From Candidatus Effluviviaceae Genus I sp. (GTDB taxonomy: Bacteria > Joyebacterota > Joyebacteria > Joyebacterales > Joyebacteraceae), in NCBI GenBank assembly GCA_016867725.1, contig VGIX01000005.1, positions 12,855 to 76,854 on the forward strand: a DNA stretch of 64,000 nt. The letters run 5' to 3'. Shown here piece after piece: positions 44,203 through 51,856 of this stretch (position 1 is the first letter of the stretch; each line of letters starts with the position of its first letter). Position numbers and translations under genes: made by a program. The notes under the pieces are model-generated. The model made no database searches and was not told the DNA's origin. It was given only the letters and a program-made list of their open reading frames with translations.

Positions 44203-44604
44203 ATGCCCCCGGTCTACAGCGACAAGGTGCTCGATCACTTCAGGAACCCGCGGAACGTGGGCGAGCTCGAGCATCCTGACGGCGTGGGGGTCGAGGGCAA
44301 TCCCGTGTGCGGCGACCTCATGGAGATCCAGATCCAGGTCGAGAACGACCGCATCAAGGACATCCGGTTCCGCACCTTCGGATGCGGCTCGGCGATCGCA
44401 ACGAGCAGCATGGTGACGGAGCTCGCGAAGGGGAAGACGCTCGACGAGGCGATGACGATCACGAGGGAGACGGTCGCGACGGAGCTGGACGGCCTGCCCC
44501 CTCAGAAGATGCACTGCTCGAACCTCGCGGCCGACGCACTCCACAAGGCGATCGAGGACTACAGGAAGAAGCACGGCGGCGCCCCGGGGAGCGGGCAGGC
44601 CTAG
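44203..44604 (+). CDS. iscU: IscU/NifU-type iron-sulfur cluster scaffold
   Basis: A 133-residue scaffold on which [2Fe-2S] and [4Fe-4S] clusters are assembled. The three conserved Cys are present: Cys36 in NPVCGD, Cys61 in FGCGSAIA and Cys105 in HCSNLA, with the key Asp38. It lacks the NifU C-terminal domains. No cysteine desulfurase (iscS/nifS) or hscA is adjacent, so the sulfur donor lies elsewhere. Its need is clear from the many iron-sulfur proteins in the window (Hdr, MvhD, TfrB-like, TrpRS). It ends five bases from the convergent transglycosylase gene, with no terminator seen. Confidence 0.93.
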   Translation: MPPVYSDKVLDHFRNPRNVGELEHPDGVGVEGNPVCGDLMEIQIQVENDRIKDIRFRTFGCGSAIATSSMVTELAKGKTLDEAMTITRETVATELDGLPPQKMHCSNLAADALHKAIEDYRKKHGGAPGSGQA

Positions 44605-44609
44605 ACGGT

Positions 44610-46970
44610 CTAGTTCCCGAAGCCTCCGTAGATCTCGCGGTAGATCCCGGAATAGCGGTACACGCGCTCCACGTAGTCTCTGGTCTCGGCGAAGCCGATA
44701 TCCTCGAAGAAGACGTCCGAGTCCCCCGTCCCGCCGTAGTTCCACCACCGCTTCACGTTCCCCGGCCCCCCGTTGTACGCGGCCAGCGCGCGCAGCACGT
44801 CGCCGTCGAAGTCCGCAAGCTGCTGCGACAGGTAGTACGCGCCGAACTCGATGTTCGTCTCCGGATCGTTGAGCCGGCTCACCGCGAAGCCCCTGTGGCC
44901 CAGGCGCCTCGCGATCCACTTGCCCGTCTCCGGCATGATCTGCGAGAGCCCGCGCGCGCCCGGGCCCGAGCGCGCGACCGACTCGAACAGGCTCTCCTGA
45001 CGGATCAGCGAGAAGAACAGGCTCGGGTCCACGCCGCGCTTCGCGCACTCCCGCACCACGACATCGCGCCAGTGCGCCGGGCAGATCTTCCTACGCAGGT
45101 AGACCGGCGCGTCGCTGATCTCGTCGGCCGGCGAGAGCCTGAGCATCCGCTCCGCGAACCGGATCGCGCGACGGTGGAAGCCGTTGCGTTCGTAGTACCC
45201 GATGAGCACGTCGAGCATCCTCGGGTCGGAGGCGAACCCGGCCTCGAGCTTCGACAGCTCCGCGGCGGCCGGCCCCGGCATGTGAAGGCAGAGGAAGTGG
45301 TCGGCCCTGACGAACGTGGGGTCCTCGGAGAGCCGCTCGCGCATCGCGGCGCTCACGCCGGGCACGTAGACGCGCTCGTGCCACTCCGCGAGCCACGCGG
45401 CGAAGTCCCGCCGCTCCTGGCTCCACGGCAGGCCGGGCGGGCGCGACGCGAGCGTCGCCGGCTGCGGGGATGTCGCAGGCTCCGGACGACCGTCCTCCAG
45501 GAAGGCCAGCCGCTCGAGCGCCCGCCTCCCGTAGAACGAGTCGCGCGCCGCGCCCGCCGCCTCGCGGTATCGCTCGATCGCGCTGTCGATGCGCCCGAAC
45601 CGCTCGTCGACCTTCCCGACCCAGTAGAGCGCTCTCGCGGCCCGCGCGCCGGTCGAGCTCGCGTAGAGCGTGGCGAAGTCGGCCGCCGCCTCGCGGTACT
45701 TCCCCAGCTTGTAGAGACACAGCCCTGCGCGGAAGAGCGCGTCGCCCGCGCGCTCCGAGGACGGATACCTGTCTGCCAAGGCGCTGAATGCGTCCCGGGC
45801 CTCGTCCCAGCGCTGCTCCTCCTCCAGGAGGCGCGCCTTCTCCCAGAGGATGTGCGCCGTCCCGATCCGGTCCGCGTACAGCGCGGCGTACCTGTCGTAC
45901 GCGGCGACGCTCTCGTCGATGCGCCCCAACCGCCTGAGGCAGAAGGCGAGCTTCGACCACGCGAGGTCGGCGTACCCCCCCTCCGCCCCCAGCTCGACGG
46001 CCCGCTCGTACTCCCGGGCCGCCCCCCGGAAGTTGCCCTGGCGCTGTTGGCACCGGCCCAGGTGGTACGCGGCCTGCGCCGCGAACTCGCCCGCGTCGTG
46101 CTTGAGGTAGTGGGTGAAGAACTCCGCGGCGTCGCGGAGCCTCCCATCGTGGTAGGCCACGAGCCCCTGGTGGTACCGGTCGGTGAACGAGCGCGAGACG
46201 GCGCGGCCGCGCTTGAGCGCGTCGCGGGCGCCCGCCGTGCTCGGGTGGGCCGTCACGGCGGTGGCGTAGCGCTCGAGCGCCCGGTCGGTCTCGCCCAGCT
46301 CCTCGTGGGCAAGGCCGATCTTGTAGAGCGCCTTCGCGAGGTCGCCGTCGGCGGCGGCCTCGAGCATCTCCTCGTACCATCGCAGAGCCGACGTCGCGTC
46401 CCCAGCGTCGAGATACGCGTCACCGAGCGACTCGAGCGCCTGGAGATCGAAGCTCGTTGTGACGCCGTCGCTCAGCACCTCCCTGAGCGTGGACACCGCG
46501 GCCTCGAGATCGCCGCTCTCCAAGCGGCATCGGGCCAGACGCACGCGGATGGCGTCCGAGATGACGGGGAGAGCGACGAGAGCGTTACCGTAGGCGGCGG
46601 AGGCTTCGTCCCAGCGCTTGAGGCTCTCCAGCGATCGCCCCTCGAGAAACCGCGAACGCGCAGCCATGTTCGAGAGATAGACGTCCGTGGTCCCGTTGTT
46701 CGCGGCGATGGTCTCGGCCGTCCGCGCGTACAGCGCCGCCGCCCGTCGGTACTCGCCCGCAGTGAAGCTCCTCTCCGCGGCGGCGTGGAGCGAGTCGACG
46801 TCGGTACGCCACGAGGCGGACGCCGGTCCGACGAGGCAGGAGAGCTGGAGCGCGCAGACGAGCGCCATGGTAACGAGCTTCGGATGCGCTCTCATCGCAG
46901 GACAGCGGAGCAAGAACCGGACCGGGCGGGGCGAGGGCGCGCCGCGGGCGCGGCGCCGTGAGAGGATCAT
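44610..46970 (-). CDS. Soluble lytic transglycosylase with TPR repeats
   Basis: A 786-residue exported enzyme. A basic N-region precedes a signal peptide (KLVTMALVCALQLSCLVGPA). Residues about 60-550 are TPR-like repeats that pair with outer-membrane or divisome partners in this family. The C-terminal SLT domain (about 640-786) has catalytic Glu in FFSLIRQESLF, then GPGARGLSQIMPETGKWIA and AYNGGPGNVKRWW, as in Slt70. It cleaves peptidoglycan glycosidic bonds and forms 1,6-anhydro sugars. ATG 46970 overlaps the TGA of the upstream oxidoreductase gene (ATGA). An in-frame Met at 46895 begins the signal peptide directly and is an alternative start. Confidence 0.87.
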   Translation of the reverse strand: MILSRRRARGAPSPRPVRFLLRCPAMRAHPKLVTMALVCALQLSCLVGPASASWRTDVDSLHAAAERSFTAGEYRRAAALYARTAETIAANNGTTDVYLSNMAARSRFLEGRSLESLKRWDEASAAYGNALVALPVISDAIRVRLARCRLESGDLEAAVSTLREVLSDGVTTSFDLQALESLGDAYLDAGDATSALRWYEEMLEAAADGDLAKALYKIGLAHEELGETDRALERYATAVTAHPSTAGARDALKRGRAVSRSFTDRYHQGLVAYHDGRLRDAAEFFTHYLKHDAGEFAAQAAYHLGRCQQRQGNFRGAAREYERAVELGAEGGYADLAWSKLAFCLRRLGRIDESVAAYDRYAALYADRIGTAHILWEKARLLEEEQRWDEARDAFSALADRYPSSERAGDALFRAGLCLYKLGKYREAAADFATLYASSTGARAARALYWVGKVDERFGRIDSAIERYREAAGAARDSFYGRRALERLAFLEDGRPEPATSPQPATLASRPPGLPWSQERRDFAAWLAEWHERVYVPGVSAAMRERLSEDPTFVRADHFLCLHMPGPAAAELSKLEAGFASDPRMLDVLIGYYERNGFHRRAIRFAERMLRLSPADEISDAPVYLRRKICPAHWRDVVVRECAKRGVDPSLFFSLIRQESLFESVARSGPGARGLSQIMPETGKWIARRLGHRGFAVSRLNDPETNIEFGAYYLSQQLADFDGDVLRALAAYNGGPGNVKRWWNYGGTGDSDVFFEDIGFAETRDYVERVYRYSGIYREIYGGFGN

Positions 46971-48340
46971 CGGCCTGTCTTCTTCTGCGCCTCCGACGCC
47001 GCGACGAGGACCGGGTCCCACACCGGGGAGAACGGCGGCGCGTAGCTCATGTCGACGTCGGCGAGCTGGGAGACGGTCATGCCCGCGTGGAGCGCGGCGG
47101 CGATCGTGTCGATGCGTTTGGCGACACCCTCGCGGCCGACCATCTGCCCGCCGAGGAGCCTGCCGCTGCCGCGCTCGAAGACGAGCTTGACCGCGATGGG
47201 CGACGCGCCCGGGTACGCCGGCGAGCGCGACGGCGCCGCGATCCTGACCGAGTCGGCGTCCAGCCCCTCGCGGCGCGCGGCCTCGCTCGAGAGCCCGGTG
47301 CCGGCCACCTCGAGATCGAACACCTTCGTGGCGTTCGTGCCGGCGATGCCGCCGAAGGCGCGGTTCCCCCCGACGGCGTTCTCCCCGGCGATGCGCCCCT
47401 GCTTGTTCGCCGTCGTGCCGAGGGGGATCCACGCGGGGCGTCGCGTCACGACGTGCATGGCCTCGCAGCAGTCTCCCGCGGCGAGGACCGCGGGCTCGCT
47501 CGTCACCTGCCGCGCGTCGACCTTGATCGCGCCGCTTGGGCCCGTCTCGATGCCGGCGGCGCGCGCGAGCTCCGACGCCGGCCGGATCCCGACGGCCACG
47601 AGAACGAGGTCCGCCGGAAGCCGCTGCCCGCCGGCGAGGACGCAGCCGACGCTCCGGCCGTCCGCGCCCGGCTCGAACCCCTCCACCTTCGTTCCCTTCC
47701 GGACCTCGACGCCCTTGTCGAGCAGCTTCCGCTCGACGAGCTCGCTCATGTCCGCGTCGTACGTGGACAGGAGCGACGGCAGAAGCTCGACGACGCTCAC
47801 GGCGAGCCCGCGCGCGGCGAGCGCCTCGGCCATCTCGAGGCCGATGTACCCGCCGCCGACGATCGTCGCGCGCCGCGCGCCCTGCGACACGCGCCGCTTG
47901 AGCGCCTCGCCGTCCTCGAGCGTCCTGAGCGTGAACACGCCGTCGAGGTCCGCGCCGGGCAGGGGCACTCGAACGGCCCGGGCGCCCGTGGCGATGACGA
48001 GCGCGTCGAAGGCGAGCGCCTGCTCGCCCTCGGACGCGCGCAGCGTCACGGTCCGCTTTCGCGGATCGAGCGCCATGGCCTCCGTGCGGAGCCGGACGTC
48101 GATCCGGCGCTCGCGGCGGAAGAACGCGGCGTCGTGCGCGATGAGGGCGTCCCGCTCCGGAACGACGTCCGCGATGAAGTACGGCAGTGAGCACGCCCCG
48201 TAGGAGACGTCGTCGCCCTTCTCGACCGCCACGATCTCGATGTCGGGACGCAGCCGCCGCGCCCGGCTCGCCGCGCTCATGCCCGCGGCCACGCCGCCCA
48301 CGACGACCAGCCGACCACCCTCGCGCATTGCCGACGCCAT
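46967..48340 (-). CDS. CoA-disulfide reductase/NADH oxidase-like pyridine nucleotide-disulfide oxidoreductase
   Basis: A 457-residue flavoenzyme. FAD motif VVVGGVAAGMSAASRARR (about 12-29). The redox Cys50 is in SYGACSLPYFI, the single-cysteine signature of CoA-disulfide reductases, NADH oxidases and related persulfide reductases. A second Rossmann motif, TIVGGGYIGLEMAEALA, binds NAD(P)H. The C-terminal dimer domain contains GTTANKQGRIAGENAVGG and DVDMSYAPPFSPVWDP, with the Tyr characteristic of the CoADR group. It probably reduces CoA disulfide or polysulfide with NAD(P)H, or O2 to H2O2/water. AGGAGG precedes the ATG. The transglycosylase gene is translationally coupled downstream. Confidence 0.9.
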   Translation of the reverse strand: MASAMREGGRLVVVGGVAAGMSAASRARRLRPDIEIVAVEKGDDVSYGACSLPYFIADVVPERDALIAHDAAFFRRERRIDVRLRTEAMALDPRKRTVTLRASEGEQALAFDALVIATGARAVRVPLPGADLDGVFTLRTLEDGEALKRRVSQGARRATIVGGGYIGLEMAEALAARGLAVSVVELLPSLLSTYDADMSELVERKLLDKGVEVRKGTKVEGFEPGADGRSVGCVLAGGQRLPADLVLVAVGIRPASELARAAGIETGPSGAIKVDARQVTSEPAVLAAGDCCEAMHVVTRRPAWIPLGTTANKQGRIAGENAVGGNRAFGGIAGTNATKVFDLEVAGTGLSSEAARREGLDADSVRIAAPSRSPAYPGASPIAVKLVFERGSGRLLGGQMVGREGVAKRIDTIAAALHAGMTVSQLADVDMSYAPPFSPVWDPVLVAASEAQKKTGR

Positions 48341-48361
48341 CGCTCCTCCTGGGTGACCGAA

Positions 48362-48390
48362 TGGCTACCACATCGGCCGCGGCGTGGCAA
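48362..48390 (-). promoter_or_regulatory. Possible promoter of the CoA-disulfide reductase gene
   Basis: TTGCCA (48390-48385), 17 bases, TAGCCA (48367-48362). The -10 is weak. Confidence 0.35.
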
Positions 48391-48458
48391 GTCTCCGGCG
48401 GGGCCTCGTCACGCGGCGAGCCCCGCCGCGGTCGGCCGCGCGACCCGCCCGCCAAAGC

Positions 48459-48487
48459 GGTGGGGGCGGCACGAGGCCGCCCCCACC
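48459..48487 (-). terminator. Terminator hairpin of the mini-Hsp20 gene
   Basis: A perfect 12-bp stem with a 5-nt loop, 77 bases past the stop at 48564, followed by GCTTTGG. Confidence 0.55.
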
Positions 48488-48563
48488 AAGGCCGGCGCAC
48501 TCACGTTGTCCACCCACCATGCTGCCGCGTCGGCCTCCGTCTGTTCGGACCGAGAGACAGGCC

Positions 48564-48785
48564 CTACGAGATCTCGACCTTCTTCGCCTTCGCCGTCTCG
48601 GCCTTGGGAACGCGTACGGTCAGCACGCCACTCAGAGTGAGCTGGATGTCGACGGTCGGGCTCCAGCTGAACTCGGAGAAGGAGAGGGGACTCATCCAGT
48701 TCCGGATCAGCCGGTCCATCGCCCTGCCCATGTCTTCGGCAACGACCGGCAGGTCCCTTCTCGGCCTCCAACGAACGAGCTCCAT
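48564..48785 (-). CDS. Internally deleted small heat-shock (Hsp20-like) protein
   Basis: A 73-residue open frame with an exact ribosome site: GGAGG eight bases before ATG 48785. Its first 46 residues match the N-terminus and start of an Hsp20 (MELVRWRPRRDL, then WSPTVDI). Its last 24 match the end of the alpha-crystallin domain and tail (LSGVLTVRVPKAETAKAKKV). The intervening part of the crystallin core (about 65-70 residues) is missing, so SPTVDIQ is joined directly to LTLSGVLTV, in frame. It cannot form the normal sandwich. It is either a decaying gene with a clean deletion or a functional mini-protein. A GC hairpin follows. Confidence 0.7.
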   Translation of the reverse strand: MELVRWRPRRDLPVVAEDMGRAMDRLIRNWMSPLSFSEFSWSPTVDIQLTLSGVLTVRVPKAETAKAKKVEIS

Positions 48786-48897
48786 CTGCTTCACCTCCTT
48801 CCCTAAGTGATGTGCTTACGGTCGGCTGCGAGGATTCTGATGCGGAAGACCGTCCGGCGATTCTGGGCCGCTTGCGACGCAGCGAGCCCCGAAGAAC

Positions 48898-48929
48898 GTG
48901 GAGCCCCCGGTCCGAACCGGAGGCTCCAC
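48898..48929 (-). terminator. Terminator of the sigma/S9-peptidase/anti-sigma unit
   Basis: GTGGAGCC pairs with GGCTCCAC, with an inner CCGGT/ACCGG pairing, followed by GTTCTTCG. The 221-base gap 48786-49006 holds this hairpin and the mini-Hsp20 ribosome site; nothing else was seen. Confidence 0.6.
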
Positions 48930-49006
48930 AACGGTCCTGCTCGCCGCGCCTGCGCGCCGTCGGACGGCAACGCTCGCTGCGACGCTCTCGGGAGCGTCGT
49001 CCGCGC

Positions 49007-49252
49007 CTACGGCTTGTCCTCCTCAAGGCACTTCCTGAGCGCCTCGTGGAGCCGAGCCCGCGCCGCGGGCGGCAGCACGATGCGCTCCTGGACCACCTGG
49101 TGGAGGACGATCGTCCGGCGGAAGGTGTGCAGCATCGCCTGCGCCTTCACGCAGCTCCGGAGATGCTCCTCGATCTCGAGCCTCAGCTCCTCGCCGGCCT
49201 CGCCGTCGACGTACGCCGACAGAGCCTCCAGGAGCCCCTTGCAGTCGAGCAT
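49007..49252 (-). CDS. Small anti-sigma-like protein with incomplete zinc motif
   Basis: An 81-residue protein. LLEALSAYVDGEAGEELRLE and HLRSCVKAQA are a zf-HC2/ZAS-type anti-sigma N-terminus, but the expected Hx3Cx2C reads His30-x3-Cys34-x2-Ala37: the last Cys is missing. Cys4 could replace it. The remainder is a helical tail (TIVLHQVVQERIVLPPAARA) with no transmembrane segment, so it would be cytoplasmic. Its ATG is one base from the stop of the S9 peptidase gene. Sigma factor, peptidase and this protein are on one transcript, in that order. Confidence 0.75.
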   Translation of the reverse strand: MLDCKGLLEALSAYVDGEAGEELRLEIEEHLRSCVKAQAMLHTFRRTIVLHQVVQERIVLPPAARARLHEALRKCLEEDKP

Positions 49253-49253
49253 G

Positions 49254-51164
49254 CTACTCCTCGAAGCGCCCGCCCAGATTCGCGGCGAGGAACTTCTCGG
49301 CCGCCGCGTAGTAGCGGAGCCGGTTGCCGGGCTTGGCGAACCCGTGCCCCTCGTCCTCGAACAGCAGGTACTCGTGGGCGATGCCCTTCGCCTTCATGGC
49401 CGCGACGATCTGTTCGGCCTCGGCCTGCTTGACGCGCGGGTCGTTGGCCCCGTGCGCGATGAGCATCGGGATGCGGATCGCGTCCACCTTGAAGAGCGGC
49501 GAGCGCGACTCGAGAAACTCCCTGTCCGTCACGGGGTCGCCGACTCGCTTGTGCAGCACGGACAGCATGGACGACCAGTACGGCGGCACGGTCTCGATGA
49601 ACGTGACGAGGTTGCTCGGCGCGACGGCGGCGACCGCGCAGGCGAAGAGGTCCGGCGTGAACGTCGCGCCGACGAGCGCGGCGTATCCGCCGTACGAACC
49701 GCCCATGATCGCGACGCGCCCGGGGTCCGCGATGCCCTGGCCCACGGCCCACGCAACCGCATCCAGGAGGTCGTCGTGCATCCTCCCGCCCCACTCCCTG
49801 TCGCCCGCGTTGACGAACTCCTTGCCGTAGCCGGTCGAGCCGCGGAAGTTCACCTGGAGGCACGCGTACCCGCGGTTGGCCAGCCACTGCGCCTCGGGGT
49901 TGTATCCCCACGAATCGCGGTACCAGGGGCCGCCGTGGACGTTCAGCACGAGCGGGAGCTTCTGCCGCGGGACGCCGGGCGGACAGGTGAGGTAGCCGCG
50001 GATCGTCAGGCCGTCCCGCGACTGAAACGAGACAGGCTCCATGGCGGCCAGGGTGAAGTCCCGGAGATCGGACCGGTTGTCGAAGAGGAACGTGCCCTTC
50101 CTGGTCGAGCGGTCGTAGCTGTAGTACGACACGGGGCCGTCGTCCTTCACGTACCCCACGATCCAGGTCCGGTCGGCGTGGTCGCGGCTGTAGGCCTTGA
50201 AGTCGCCGCGGTCGAGCGCCTGGAGCGCCTCGAAGTCCGCGCGCAACGAGCCGTCGAGGACGATCCACTCGTCGCGCTCCTTCGTGAACCCGACGGCCTC
50301 GATCTCGTGCGTGTCCGGGTTCACCATGGCGTCGCTCACGTCGTACGTCGGATCCTGGGCGATGACCTCGATCGCGCCTGTCGCGAGGTCGAGCTTCACG
50401 AGCCGCCCGGCGTTCACGCCCCGCGAGTCGAGAAGGTAGAGCGACCCGCCGTCCTTCGTGAAGGCGACGGGCCCGCTGTTCAGGTTGTCCTCCGGCCCCC
50501 AGGTCAGCACCTTCTCCCACGGGGCGGCCTCGGTCTTCCTCACGAGGAGGTCGAACCCGCCCTCGGCGGTCGCCGCCACCGCGCCCCGCACCTTGAGATT
50601 GTAGTCCGTCACCCATCCCGCGACGTTCCCCGGGTTCTTCGCGACCATCGTGAGCTCGCCGGTCGCGACGTTCAGGCTGTACACGTCGTGGAGGTGCGGG
50701 TCCTCACGGTTCATCATCACGATGAGCGTGTCGGGGTGGCGCTTGTTCTGGTCCACGATCTCGACCTGGACGCCCTCGAACGGCGTGAGGTCGCGCGTCT
50801 CCCCCGCAGCGAGACTCACGGCGTACACGCGCCAGTTCTCGTCCCCGTGCGCGTCCTGCAGGTAGATGACGTGCCGGTTGTCCGCCGCCCAGAAGTAGCG
50901 AAAGATGCCCCGGTCGGCGTCGCGCGTGATCGGCCGGTCGTCGTCCTCGCCGATGGTCCTGACCCACACGTTGAGCACACCGTCCAGCGGCGCGATGTAG
51001 GCGAGCATCGTGCCGTCGGGCGAGACCTTCGGCGCGGCCTTCGTCGGGTTCCCGAAGAGCACTTCGCGCGGGATGAGTCGGACGTCGTGCGAGGCGCAGG
51101 AGCACGCGGCGAGCGCGCCGACAAACGCCGTCACGAGACACAGTCTGCCGAGGTTCGTACGCAT
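49254..51164 (-). CDS. Prolyl-oligopeptidase family (S9) serine peptidase, lipoprotein
   Basis: A 636-residue peptidase. A lipoprotein signal (LCLVTAFVGALAAC) places it at the outer side of the membrane, with Cys of LAAC lipidated. The N-terminal beta-propeller has repeats such as KVSPDGTMLAYIAPLDGVL and GGSLYLLDSRGVNAGRLVKL. The C-terminal alpha/beta-hydrolase has nucleophile Ser in MGGSYGGYAAL, Asp in AHGANDPRVKQAE and His in EDEGHGFAKP. NVHGGPWYRDSWGY is the oxyanion region. It should be active on peptides (dipeptidyl or acylaminoacyl type). It sits between a sigma factor and an anti-sigma-like protein, all co-directional, which suggests one regulated unit. Confidence 0.92.
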   Translation of the reverse strand: MRTNLGRLCLVTAFVGALAACSCASHDVRLIPREVLFGNPTKAAPKVSPDGTMLAYIAPLDGVLNVWVRTIGEDDDRPITRDADRGIFRYFWAADNRHVIYLQDAHGDENWRVYAVSLAAGETRDLTPFEGVQVEIVDQNKRHPDTLIVMMNREDPHLHDVYSLNVATGELTMVAKNPGNVAGWVTDYNLKVRGAVAATAEGGFDLLVRKTEAAPWEKVLTWGPEDNLNSGPVAFTKDGGSLYLLDSRGVNAGRLVKLDLATGAIEVIAQDPTYDVSDAMVNPDTHEIEAVGFTKERDEWIVLDGSLRADFEALQALDRGDFKAYSRDHADRTWIVGYVKDDGPVSYYSYDRSTRKGTFLFDNRSDLRDFTLAAMEPVSFQSRDGLTIRGYLTCPPGVPRQKLPLVLNVHGGPWYRDSWGYNPEAQWLANRGYACLQVNFRGSTGYGKEFVNAGDREWGGRMHDDLLDAVAWAVGQGIADPGRVAIMGGSYGGYAALVGATFTPDLFACAVAAVAPSNLVTFIETVPPYWSSMLSVLHKRVGDPVTDREFLESRSPLFKVDAIRIPMLIAHGANDPRVKQAEAEQIVAAMKAKGIAHEYLLFEDEGHGFAKPGNRLRYYAAAEKFLAANLGGRFEE

Positions 51165-51196
51165 CACGTGGACCTTCCCCCCGTTCCCTGTTCGCC

Positions 51197-51793
51197 TCAC
51201 GCGGCGAGCGCGCCGCGCGAGAAGTAGTCCGAGAGCCTCTCCCTGAGATAGAGCCGTGCGCGGTGCAGCCGCGACTTCACCGCCGGCGTCGTGAGCCCGA
51301 GGACCTTGGCGGTGTCCTCCGTCGAAAGCCCGTGGATGTCGCGGAGCACGAACACGATCCTGTTGTCGGGCGCGAGCTCGTTGATGTGCTCCGCGAGCAC
51401 GGCCCGAAGCTCGTCGTTCATGACCTCCGCGGCCGGATCGCGGGACCAATCGGCTACGTCGCGAGTGCCGTCACCGTCGTCTTCTGATGGCTGATCGAGC
51501 GATACGGTTTCAAGCTTCTTCTTCCGAATGCGCATGAGGCAGGCGTTCGTGGCGATGCGGTAGAGCCATGTGGAGAAGGCGGAGTCGCCCCGAAAGCCGG
51601 GCAGCGACTGGTAGGCCTTGATGAAGACCTCCTGGAGCACGTCCTCGGCGTCCTCGGGGTTGCCGAGCATCTTGAGGCACAGCCCGTAGACCTTGGACTC
51701 GTTGCGGGTCACGAGCGCGTCGAACGCGCCCTTGTCGCCGGCCTGGGCGCGCTGGACGAGCTCGGAGTCGGTGGGTCCTGTGACGGGAAGCAT
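51197..51793 (-). CDS. ECF-type RNA polymerase sigma factor
   Basis: A 198-residue sigma factor. Region 2: FDALVTRNESKVYGLCLKML, NPEDAEDVLQEVFIKAYQSL and FSTWLYRIATNACLMRIRKK. Region 4: LAPDNRIVFVLRDIHGLST and DTAKVLGLTTPAVKSRLHRA. A 40-residue acidic linker joins them. It is RpoE-like, in the same class as the sigma factor at 38573-39199 but a separate paralogue. The S9 peptidase gene starts 32 bases downstream and the anti-sigma-like gene follows. A hairpin in the 63-base gap upstream may end the metabolic operon. Confidence 0.93.
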   Translation of the reverse strand: MLPVTGPTDSELVQRAQAGDKGAFDALVTRNESKVYGLCLKMLGNPEDAEDVLQEVFIKAYQSLPGFRGDSAFSTWLYRIATNACLMRIRKKKLETVSLDQPSEDDGDGTRDVADWSRDPAAEVMNDELRAVLAEHINELAPDNRIVFVLRDIHGLSTEDTAKVLGLTTPAVKSRLHRARLYLRERLSDYFSRGALAA

Positions 51794-51807
51794 GGCTTCC
51801 CTCGCGT

Positions 51808-51845
51808 CGGGGGGCGGAACGCCGCGCGGGCGGCGCCCGCCCCCG
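51808..51845 (-). terminator. Possible terminator between malic enzyme and the sigma gene
   Basis: An extended, imperfect GC hairpin (about 12 bp with a bulge) lies between the malic enzyme stop and the sigma-factor start. No U-tract. Confidence 0.4.
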
Positions 51846-51856
51846 ACCGGTTCAGG

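Noticed and set aside
44307-46961. Long + strand frame beginning inside the iscU-type gene
   Set aside because: It opposes the transglycosylase gene and is Arg/Glu/His-rich without motifs; shadow frame.
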